NCBI RefSeq assembly: GCF_026914265.1
Contig: NC_069124.1
Span: 7,280,213 to 7,344,212, forward strand
DNA from: Mya arenaria
Taxonomy: Eukaryota; Mollusca; Bivalvia; Myida; Myidae
DNA length: 64,000 nucleotides
Direction: 5' to 3'
Part shown: positions 26,955 through 38,222 of the stretch, piece after piece
Layout of the letters: each line of letters opens with the position of its first letter
Numbering within the stretch: the stretch's first letter is position 1
The notes under the pieces: model-generated
The model's database searches: none
Told to the model about the DNA's origin: nothing
What the model saw: the letters and a program-made list of their open reading frames with translations, nothing else
Made by a program: the position numbers and the translations under genes

Positions 26955-27566
26955 TGTTATGAAAATGCATGGTCAGTGTATATAAACACTATTCAATGTT
27001 TTATACTTTAATAACGATATACATCTCATGCTAGTAAACTCTGCTATGTACAAAAGCCTGCAGCAGTAATAAGAATAGCATTAGATAGTAGGCGGAGCCC
27101 AATATTCGTTAGAAGCTCTGAGTAATCATTGTAACATTTTATATAAATGGAATACCAAACAAGGCCAAACCCCTAGTACGCGCTCACTTCATGGTCAAGA
27201 ATCGCCAAAAGTCGTGCAGACACTGAACATTTTGACACTCTAGACAATACTGTTTTCAAAAATATACATAACACACCTAGTACTCGTAACGCTTATCAAT
27301 AAACGTTGGGGTTACAGTCTTCAAACATATATCAAAAACAAGCGAATGCAAGGCTCATATATAAGGTTCCGTGTTAGTTTGTATCAGTCCAAATGGACGT
27401 TTTACTCAATGAATCAAAACTGTCCCTATATCAATTATAGAAAGGCGCCAACGTATACACCTTAATTCGAAACCTTTCAACATTTTTGTTTTTGTACGTG
27501 TTTGATCTCTCTGTTTTCTGTCAGATTACCATCGTTAAGTGTTTTGAGCTGTGTATCTATTAATCA

Positions 27567-30500
27567 TTAATAGAGCACTTCCGCGTTTTGAGATATATCA
27601 GAAAATGACACATAAGTGTGTCTTGATGCGTTGTAAACGGTATTTTGTAGTGTCCAGTTGTCAGCACTGTCCTGTAATGAGTAGATACGACCACCAACGC
27701 ATACTTCACTTGGTACGCCAAATGACTGTTTTTCTAATTCTTCGCGAACACGTTCCTTAACTATCTGTTCGATATATTGCTCAAGTTCTCGAATTATTGA
27801 CTCTTTTAATGTCAAATGATCATCATTCGTTGTTCCAGCGAGTAATTTATCCGTTGTTGAATACCCACCATCGTCTTCATCTTCTGTCTGTTCCATTAAA
27901 GCTTCATTACATTTTCTTTCTGTTGGGACAACATTGGCATCTCTCACCTCAGAACGTTCATAGTAAAGTCTTCCGTTGTATTTGTAGGTGGCCTTTCCTC
28001 CGGAATATTGTATGTGCTCATTTGAACTTTGCCTTTGATCGTTGTCGTTCCTGTCCGTAGTAACTTTCGAAACGGAAGGTAAAACATCTGTAACATTAAC
28101 GAACAATATGCCTTTGAACACAATTAACTGCCGTTGCAATTTCGTGATAAAGTGGGTAACTACAGTGACAATTCTAGCAGAACAAACCGGCTAAACTCCT
28201 GGTGCAATTTCGTGATATAGTGGGTAACTACATTGACAATTCTAGCAGAACAAACCGGCTAAAACTCCTGGTTAAATCTATAATGATCGAAGCCTAATTG
28301 ATGCTTAACCAGAGAAACATCAGAACAAGATAAAACAGAAGATTATATATATACATAAATATCGTTATTGGTTAGAAGAATCTGTCGTGTAAAGTACAGT
28401 AGCAAATATATCCTCGTCTGGTTTAATGACATCAGTGCCTTCTAACAGTCTCATGAAACAACTTGAATACGACATTATACTGCTTATACTCTGTATTTTA
28501 ATCCTAAAACTCCTTATACGATAGTATTCTCCTAAAACTCATTATACGACATTATACCCCTAATTCTACATAAACAATTCGAAAACAAGACTAAACGAAT
28601 CTACGCACAAAGTTATGCGAACACTCATTTAACAGTAATTTAAAACCAATGCATCAATAGCATAGGATTAAGTGTTGTTTGCAAATGCTATTATAATTTG
28701 ATAACAAAAGAGGATTTAATAACCTGGTATATCATTTGAAGTGGCAGTGTAGTTGTGACTGTTGATTTTGATCGTCTCCCTTTCCAGCACGTTTGTGTTC
28801 CTGTGTTTGTTCCAATACCAGTAGTCTAAATCCTGCTCTTCTGTTTTGCGTGAGGCAGAAGGACTTCTATGATCTGAATTTAAACATCATGTATTATCAT
28901 ATACATGTATGCGTTAAGTGAAAAGTACAGTGGTTGTATTTTGGGTCGTAGTTATATGAAAATATCATTTATATTATTTATTATTCACTCATGTATAATA
29001 TTGATGCCATATAACTTGGAAACATTTTTCTTGCAAAACGTCTACGTAATTCTGGAACAGTCCACGTGAACTTAAACTCAATACAACATACATGTCGTCT
29101 TAGGAACATCTAAGTGGTCTGTTATTGTTCTAAGTGGTGCTATTAAAATCACATAATTTCTGAGGTGTTATTTTTAAGGGCGTATGCTACATCAAAACGA
29201 GCAAGATGCATACTTTGTATCAAGTTAAATAGCATTACAGCTAGATGCTCGTGATTATTTAAACAAAACACATCAGAACTGTCAGAATACGATCTGTACT
29301 TTCTATGTGCAACGATATTTGAATTATTAAAAAAGTCCACGTAATTCTGGATCAACCCTCGTAGTGTTTTATTTGAAAAAGAGTCAAATTACTACCATTT
29401 AATGAACAAAGTTTAGAATAAATTCTAATTGATATAGTCAATCTACCCGAAATACCAGAAATGAAGTGTTACACTTTGAACGAAGTTGAACTATCTGAAA
29501 ACTCGTCGTGAAAAGTCATGAATAGCCTAGTATGTAAATGGTACACATGGTTACTGAAGTATAAGTCTAGCCTTTGTCGACATATTTTAAATTTATCGGT
29601 CATTGCATCCTTCAATTGTTGAAGAGTTTCTGTCTGTACAGTGTCGCATGTATCGTTACTATGTTATCGAATGATCTCGTTGTCCCAAAACAAGAGTCGG
29701 TTTTGTAAAGAAGGCAATGCACTGCGAAATTGGACTAAAAACGTGCCACTTGCGACCGTTCAAACACTAAAGGAATATATATTGTTGAAAGAATACGTAC
29801 AATTGTCAATGGAATCATATACAGAATCATTCCGCTCCTCTTGTAGCCGTTTCCTTAACGTGGCATTTCTGCTGCCTTGGAAAACAGGACTTGCGTGGGT
29901 TTCATCACCTTGATTCAAAAAGAGTAACTAGTAACTACATTTGTCAAGGCCGCCGAACCTGTCATTTGAATCGTTATCAAACCTTACGTTTGATTCTGGT
30001 TTGGTCTTTAGTTAATTAACTATATAATTCAAAAGATGAATGCAATAAACAGAAATCAAAGGTGTGTTCGAGTTTAAAGCTCCTTGTCTCACTTTTAAAA
30101 CATTACCTGCTCGGATTGTTATTTCTTTCCTCTCAGTGTTTTCTATCTCCACGGAAGGCTGCTGACTAACTGTGAACATAATTTAAAACTTCTGATTATA
30201 TGTATACATATATATTTCCCTTGTTTAGTTTTCATTTAGGACGAGCGTGCTTAAAATGGAATAAAACGATCTTAATATGTCAATATAGATTTCGTGTAAA
30301 AAGTTAAATACCTCTGTTTGTTGAATACGGTTCTTCTTTATAAAACACTTCCTTTCTGATGGTAGTGTCCGCTTTGTGTTGATTCTTTTCTACGTAAAAA
30401 GGAAAACGATACTTCAATCAGTCATTTGTATACATTCTTTTCTCAGTCATATTTCATTTTTCTGAACATGAAAATTATCAGCGTAATTGTACTGGCAGAC

Positions 30501-33500
30501 AAAATGTAAGGGCATGAAAACGATAGGAACATAGTACCGGAACGAAGGTCAGTAAAGACTAAACCTGATTGTATTACTGTCACTTCAGGAACAACAAGAA
30601 TGGCTGCAAGATCATCTCTACCGAGGTGGCTTAGGCAGTTGATAAAATGTAATAACCAATCGGAGTTTCTATTCGGAAGACGATCTAGTAAAACGCAAGT
30701 CGCTGCTATATCGCCTCGACGGTCCTTCTCCGCCTGAACAGCTTCCATGTCGGACTCATTTAAAACATTCCTTTCTACTAAGCAATCGACACACTCAACT
30801 GGGTGTATCTCTTTAATGAAAGCTGGTTTAAGAATCCTTAATATAGCTCTATCTTCCAAAAGATCTTTTTCAGTAAAGCTTTGTAAAATGTTCACCATTG
30901 GCTGGTAATCTGTAAAAGAATTGAAGCCAAGAAAAGTTGTGACAATGGCCTGTGTGGGGACTTTTTTCCGCCATGTATTCGAGTTTGTTAATGACGATGG
31001 TAAGTAAGAATATAGCAGAACAGGGCCGTGGGAAGATGTACATGTATTGTTTTTTGTCAAGGCGAGATATTTTGAGTTTCGATTACCAGATAAAAGAAAT
31101 CGAGCAGGATAAGCAATCCCCATTTATATCTATTTTGTTACAGAGTCCAGATTGGCATACTACTTGTACATAGTGTATTTCTATCTTGGAAACAGCTTCT
31201 GTCCAATAAAAAAACAATACCACTTTATTTATGGCACATTTAAACAGATTGATTAAAAGTTTAAAACATATTCCACGAACGTTATCATACTTGGTGGATA
31301 AAAGCAATTTCCGCACAAAATAAACAGTGACTCTCTCGCAGATTTAATTTTAAGGACTATATTGTTATTCAAAATAGCTTTGAACTCACATAATTATCCT
31401 ATTCGAATCAAAACCGAATAGCAACCGATAAATACTCATTAGAACAAAATTTTGTGAATCGAATCTTAATACAAGAGTTATTTATATATAAATAATGTAA
31501 TTCTGGAATTACTGAAAACACCTGTCGCAAAACGAAGCATTCTCTGTATTGAATGTACGATTGCGATTTGCCATCGTTACAAATGTTTTTTTTTTATCAT
31601 ATTACGCAGACCGCACATTTTTAATTGTTAATTATCAAACATAAAGGACATTTCGAACATAGGCAATGACGTCAGTGTCGATGTTATGTTTCATTATCAG
31701 TACCTGCACAATGGAGAGCGTTCAGAAATGCTGTCCACTTCCCCTTTTCATTGCTGTGTTCTATGAGTTTAATCAACTTCTGTACAGACTCTTTCTGTGT
31801 TAAACAGTTCAGGCTATCGCTCGCATCTGAATAAAAAGCCTGCTTATTACAGATTTATCTTTTAGGTGTAAAAGTGGACGTCAGAATTGTCTTCAATTGT
31901 ATATTATTCGTTTTAGATTGTGTTAGGGAAAACGTTATAAACACTTAATAACAATGAAAACTATTGGGACAATTGTCTATATTATAACCCAAATCCTGTT
32001 TTAAGACATAATGATCAAGGTCCTCTTATAATAAAGAAGGACGTACAGGCTACTTCAAGTCAACACATTATAAGCAATGTCTGGATTGTCTGGGTATCCG
32101 CCTCGACACAGTCAGTGGAAACTAAGTAAGAACCCTCAATTTCACTAAATTCACATGTACCTGCCGGGGACAATTGATACAAGCCTCAAACAGTTTATTT
32201 TGTATTTAAATATTTTTACTTACGCAAGAACGACAAATATGGCAAAAGTTCGCCTATTATAAGTGTCCGTTCCAATATTGGTTGGAATGCTTCAACCATG
32301 TACTTGATATCGGCCTCTCCATCACGGTTTTCCTGAAATGTAAAATCAGGAAATGCTGTTTTTATTCTATATTGTGGTGCTGTTGATATTAGTTTATCTA
32401 CTTGATTCTTTTTCGAAATCTGTCAGAAATTTGCATGTCGTTTTATTTGCATTTACGTCTTAAAGCTGCACTCCCACAGATTGAATGTTTTGACACTTTT
32501 TTTTCTTTTTTTGTTGTCTTGGATCGAGCTAATTTTTGCAAACATCCATGGAAACCAGTTATATAAGACTGCTGACAAAAAATAAGATCGCAGAATTTTA
32601 AATTTAAGTTAAAAAAAATGTTAAGTCAAACCCGTAACGTTTTTCAAAAAATTATATCAATATTTTTTAACAACAACACCATTTGTCCGAAAGCGGGACT
32701 TAAGCGGGACTGTACAGATGTCAGTGTCGATGTCAACGAATCATGGTATCCTGACTCCAAGCTGCTGCTCCGTACAGAAGTCACAGTCTGTTTTGACAAA
32801 TTGAAATATTATAGACTAAAACAGCGAATAAGTCCACTTATAAATACAAGTTCATACCATACAAAGTTTTATATTCATGTTAAGCAACATAGTTATATAG
32901 TTCAGCTTTTTTTCTTTTCTCTCTATGGTCTTTCTTTTGGTATTGTCATACATTTAATACATATTTAATACGACGACTGATTCAAACAATTGAATAGTTA
33001 CTTTCGTACTTTTAAATATATTAAAGCAATCGTAATATTCTTACATTGATGTCTTCTTCATCTTCATGGCGTATTTCGTAATTTCCATGCTGTGGTTAAA
33101 ACATGAAGGGTTAAGAATACAATCTATAATTACATCTCATGAAATTACTTCACGGTATTACCACGCTTAATAATTTACAACTCATAAAATACATATTAGG
33201 AAGCGCTCGCTCGCTTTGCTTGATACGCTCCACTTAATCATTACTATTGTAAAGACTTTGATATATTTATTACATGCACGCAGTACATTTACAAAAACAA
33301 TTATTTACACTACACGTACAAATGCTCTGTATAGTCAGCGATCAAAATAGCATGAAAACACCCAAGAAAATAGTATTTAAAGAAACATAAGGTTGAGCGC
33401 GAAGCAGAGAACACTTCCGATCTATCTAGATAACTAGTTATTTGCCAATTCGAAGATCATAAATAGTAATAATATAATAAACATGAGAAGCTCACCAATT

Positions 33501-34337
33501 AAAAAAATATTGCAAATTCGCGTAATAGATGGATATAGCGATCGACGCACGAACTTCCCTCAGTTCTGCATATAAAATTAAATATATTTCGTTCGTCTCG
33601 AAGCATACGTGCTTATTACCGAACTCGACGTGATACAGATGACCAGCAAAGTTTCCACAAAACCAAAAGTTTTAATGATTGACATTAATTTGATATTCTT
33701 AATGAATTTTTGAAATACACAGTGGTGAAATGAAGAAATATATCTGGTGTACAATAAAGTATAAAAAATAATAAAAGAATCTTCAACAACATGGTTTCAA
33801 AATAAGAGGTAATTTTAATACATATTGTACTGTCACCTTGACCAAAATAGCACTGTCTTTAAAAACCTGTGTTTCAAATTGAACATTTATATAATCATAA
33901 CGGTGAATTGACTGTTCATTATTCCGTAGAGTTTGTGTTCTTTAAAATGCATACGTATGGAAAATTTGTGTAAATCCTTGAAGTCGATTTGTGGTATACA
34001 TGTACGCTTATTACGATTCATAAAGCTTCTTATTTAGATAATCGTTGGTGAATATTTTCGTTAGATATAATTTCATTGAAAGATGTACGCGTGTACCTAT
34101 GCAGTTATAATTATATAATACGTACTTATGTTTCAGTTATTTATAAAGTATTTTTTCCATGTTTTTATTAAATTTCTTATGTTATTTAATTTAATTGTTC
34201 AATTCAATTGGTAAAGTACGCATCATTTATGATAAATATTCAAATAAATAATATTTCGTTATCATTTCAATTTATTAAAGTTTATATATTTTTATTAAAA
34301 TAACAAATACCTGTTGTCTTGATAATTGATTGCCCAT
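27567..34337 (-). CDS. CARD gene B: myristoylation-motif tandem-CARD protein
   Basis: Ten exons with consistent GT/AG borders and phases: 34311-34337, 33045-33089, 32224-32332, 31704-31826, 30538-30909, 30312-30389, 30107-30169, 29801-29908, 28724-28873, 27567-28087 (531 aa). The N-terminus MGNQLSRQQ fits the N-myristoyltransferase consensus. Exons 3-5 encode two helical domains: the first includes MVEAFQPILE and NEKGKWTAFLNAL, the second VERNVLNESDMEAVQ and SDWLLHFINCL. They resemble the tandem CARDs of RIG-I/MDA5, with the typical W..F..AL helix. The tail has SVYDSIDN (exon 8), a predicted coiled coil (ESIIRELEQYIEQIVKERV) and a tyrosine-containing C-terminus (IYSLQDSA). No helicase exons were found up to the next gene. 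It is paralogous to CARD gene A; matching exons 31704-31826 and 39393-39515 are both 123 nt. The donor of exon 5 (G|GTACTA) is the weakest boundary. Function in CARD signalling is inferred. Confidence 0.78.
28135..28271. repeat. Recent 68-bp tandem duplication in a CARD gene B intron
   Basis: TGCAATTTCGTGATA begins at 28135 and again at 28203. The two copies differ at only a few positions, so the duplication is young. It starts about 50 bp from the last exon's acceptor. A second, shorter repeat (about 36 bp, TAAAACTC-TTATACGA) lies at 28480-28560. Confidence 0.9.
32459..32618. mobile_element. MITE with TTAAAGCTGCA ends, copy 2
   Basis: It begins CTTAAAGCTGCACTCCCACA like copy 1 at 25683, followed by a T-rich stretch; the right end is eroded. 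It lies in the intron between exons 2 and 3 of CARD gene B. Confidence 0.6.
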
Positions 34338-36991
34338 TCTTAAATAGGTAGTCCAAATAACCCTAACAACTCAGAATCGGAAATCCAGAATCTTCGTAAT
34401 AAATTCCCCGTTCTTGACCAGGAAGAACTGATCGTAACAACTAATAGTTGGGAATCCAGACTTTACGTAAGGCATTAAATGTTAACACAACCAAGTTAAA
34501 TCACTCAAATCAATGCTTAAAATAATTCATGACATATCGCATTACATTGAATAACATTCATTGAATAATTTGACTATTTATTTCATCTCATATTTTCAAG
34601 GTATTCTTTAAATATTTGTCTTCAATGTTCAGAAAAAGTAAATTAGTTAAAACTAATGTCAGCACTTCAACGGACTGCAGTCCACAAAATATATCTTCTT
34701 GAATCTCGATAAAAATGTGCCCATGCAAATTTTGATTTATGTTGAAACATAAGAGAACAAATTTCTAACGTCAAAGCATTTACTGCATTTCATAAATACT
34801 ACTTGATCATTTGACCTACACAACTGTTGAAGGGCCTTCCACAAGTTGGTGGGGAAGGTCAACAATTCAAACGTTTCAAACGTTCATGTTTTATTTAGTT
34901 TTGAGGGACGGTCTTTCTGGGAGTAAAACATACATTCTAGGTGACATGTTTCGGGGTAGTAAGTAGTTGAACAAATTTTACAAAAGAAGATTTTATCAGA
35001 TTTTGGATAAAAAACATTCACATTCTTTCAAAAAAGTCTGTCGACATTATAACTTTGTTTTTAGGTAAAAATGCCCCAGACAATCTAATTAACAATGTAT
35101 TGAGAGTTCTTAATGATATATTTTCAAATAAGAAAGTAATTTAAAAAATACTGGAAAATAGTGAATGAAATTCATTTCCTGGTTACAAAAATGAAAATAT
35201 ATTTTTTTCAAAATAGCTGCAATCACCACAAAGCCTCTGGACATTGTTTATTGGATAGTCCCGAAAATTTTGACTCATTAACATATTCATTTTGTATTAA
35301 GACATTTCCGGGAAAAAACGTCAATGCATTTGATGAATATTGTATATGCGCATGTCACGCCTCCAACATAAATGACGCAACGTCATTGATCCAGGACTGG
35401 TCACGCGGTGACCCCATATTTTTCCATATTGGGTCACTAAATTTATATCGTACCAAAATGGCGTCTATTTCCCGATTCCGATAAATATTCCGATGAATAA
35501 ATGAAACATTTAAACATGTAAACAGGTTGTCGACGTGATATATACGTTACGGAGTTAGTAGGTGACCCGATATGGGATATACGCGGTGCAGGAAACCATT
35601 TTTGGGTTCGAGCTTCGCTCTCACCCGATATGGTGTCCTTTGCCTCTAAAACAGTGATAAAGTTATGGATTCTATTCACACCTCAACAACATTTAGCGAA
35701 TTTCTGCATTTCCCCCAAAACTCGACCAAGCTGCCTAAAAAATGATAATCTGTGCATTAAAACAGTTAATTTATCATTGTTTTAGAAGAAACGTTTAGAA
35801 AAATGATCTGAATAGAAAACAATTTGAGGCCGCTATGTGAATGCATGAATGAGAAAACTTTGATATATCATTGTTTTCCAAAAAACGCATAAGCAATTGC
35901 TTTGAAATAGAGAAAAAAATAGGCCGCTAGGACGCCAACTGCACGCCGCTAGTCCGCCAGGCAGCAAGGCCGCTAACTTCACGCCGCTAGGCCGCTAACT
36001 TCACGCCGTTAGGCCACTAGGCCGCTAAATTCACGTACATTAGGATTAGTTGCTTTATATGTCATGTTTACGCTTGCTCAATTTAACTAGCATAACCCAA
36101 CTACGATATCAAAGGTTATGCCAAAGCGTTCATTCGGATATTGAGTTATGTGATAGTGTCTTGTGACGTTGTTTGCCCCTCGTTTAGGGTTTGTTTGGTA
36201 GTTATTAGTATGCATTTAACTGAAAACAATAGTCCATTTGGATTGTCCCTGTAGTTTTATTCGTTTTATTAGTTTTTCGTACTGATAAATGTTGAGTCAA
36301 GTTTGAGGACACATCAACTGATTTTACCTCCCAAATAATTATTGTATTACTGACAGTTCCCAGGTTTTCATTGAACGTTCCTATATCACTATCCCAACAT
36401 TTATTGACAACGATATTGTTATGTTTTTGTTATACTTGTTTGTTGTCTTAATATCGATATCATAGAGTGTCAGCTATACCTTGTGGCTTTACATAGACTC
36501 ATATATATATCATATACCGTATCTTTTTAAAAGGACAGAATAGCTTATAAAGACTCTAACGTCTCATTATATGACAGAAAACAAGAATGTACGTTTCCAT
36601 TTTATTGTGTTGATAATATACAGTGAACACATTTGCTATGTGTTTAAGCAAATAAACGAACTTTTATTCATTTTAAATAAAACAAAAAAAATACCGCCAA
36701 TAATGAATGAAATCATTGCCATTTCAACCGTTTTGCTTAGATTTTGAATTATCTCAAACGATCTTCATCCGTTTGCAGTCAAACTTATCTGCTGCATGAT
36801 AACAGTTAACATTAAAATCGAATTTCAGCTTAATATCGCTTTCTGTACATTTAAATGAGAAGTAAAATAATATACATCCATTAAACAGCCATTTGTGTTT
36901 AACATAACTATCGAAATACGAATATGTTGTTTCGTGATCGACTTTTATCATTTTACATTCATTACTTTCGCGAATAACAACGTGATTCACC
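34338..36991. other. Spacer between the two CARD genes
   Basis: About 2.65 kb between the start of gene B and the stop of gene A. It should hold the promoter of gene B and the 3' UTR of gene A; a minus-strand AATAAA-like signal lies near 36662. It also contains a palindrome at 35408-35437 and a GCCGCTA-rich repeat at 35921-36035. No other genes were recognised; the 107- and 78-residue frames near 35.2-35.7 kb match nothing I know. Confidence 0.55.
35921..36035. repeat. Degenerate GCCGCTA-rich tandem repeat
   Basis: Variants of GCCGCTAACTTCACGCCGCT and GCCGCTAGG recur five or more times within about 115 bp. The composition is strikingly GC-rich against the AT-rich spacer. The period is irregular (roughly 8-24 bp). 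Confidence 0.7.
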
Positions 36992-38069
36992 TCATACATA
37001 CTTATCTATGGGATCGTATATGCCATTGTCACTGTAAATGGCAGAATCTATTGAGTAAAGCCTTCTTGTACCTTTCTTTGACCCACCTAATAGATGCGCT
37101 GTTGGTGTCACAGAGTATAGTTGCACAGGAAGGTAAGTATCAATGAGTGTTTCAGACTGTCCATACTTATCATTCAAACCTAAAACTTGTTCATGAACGG
37201 TCTTAATTTCTTTTGCAATATGCGCCTTTACGTCTTCTATTTTCACGTTCATGCTTTCGTCAATACTTTTCTTGAGGGATTTTAACAGTTGTGATATGTT
37301 TTCAATCAAACGGTTTTTACCACCTGTGTAGGCATATTCTGCCACATCATAGTTATCTTCAAACTCTGGTAAGATATGACCATGTTCATCTTCATTTTCA
37401 AAGTCATAAATCTGTTTTTCTTCTTCGACAATTGTCTCAAGTTCTACTTTAACCTTTGAATCACCGTGCAGGTCTTTGAAACAATTACTTTTACTTTCTT
37501 TTGATACTCGAAAATCTGAACCATCCTTTTCGGGCCCTTCGTCTTCATTGTGTGTTGGGTTTCCAGAATCTGAAAAAAGTATACGCATTTATCAAAGATG
37601 TGAACAAAAGTCCAGTGCTTCAAAAATCCAACCAAGGTCCTGCTTCAAAGGCACTCAGGTACTAAGGAATACAAAACAAACACCAAAACAAGAGACAAAA
37701 CGCTACACTTGCTTTTAATGTTGACTTGTTTACTTACTTATAGTATATGCTACTTACCAATTTCAAGTTCCATTAGCTGTTTCTGCAAGGAAGCAATTGC
37801 AGCATTTAGTTCCATTTTTTTTCGTTTTTCGTAAAGTTTACGTTCCAAATCAGCTTTTTGTTGTTCCAATTCGTCGAGTTGTTCTTTCTCTGAAGAACTA
37901 GCGTTTTTAGAACTATTCGTGTTATTTCTGCCCATCGTTAGAATGGGCGTCGTTCTTCTCTCAGCTGGATCCTTATAGATTATATCCGGTAAAGTTGGTT
38001 CGTCTTCCTCTTTGAGATCCCGTAATGCATAGTTATTTTCTCTATACGGCAAAGGTGGAGGATCATCTA

Positions 38070-38118
<49 letters not shown>

Positions 38119-38164
38119 GTAAATAATAACAATAACAATAATAATAATAATAATAATAATAGTA

Positions 38165-38222
<58 letters not shown>

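Larger units (their letters stand above)
23492..27566. other. Intergenic region between thioesterase and CARD gene B
   Basis: It contains a tRNA-like SINE remnant, a MITE, a C-rich run near 26229-26256 and the 32-bp array, each listed or noted. The thioesterase promoter should lie just right of 23491, but no clear core element was recognised. No further genes were seen. Confidence 0.55.

Noticed and set aside
33487-33569. Possible exon of CARD gene B upstream of 33089
   Set aside because: It has an acceptor and donor, but the open frame ends in the wrong phase for the next exon and the other frames contain stops; the 34311-34337 MG exon joins in phase instead.
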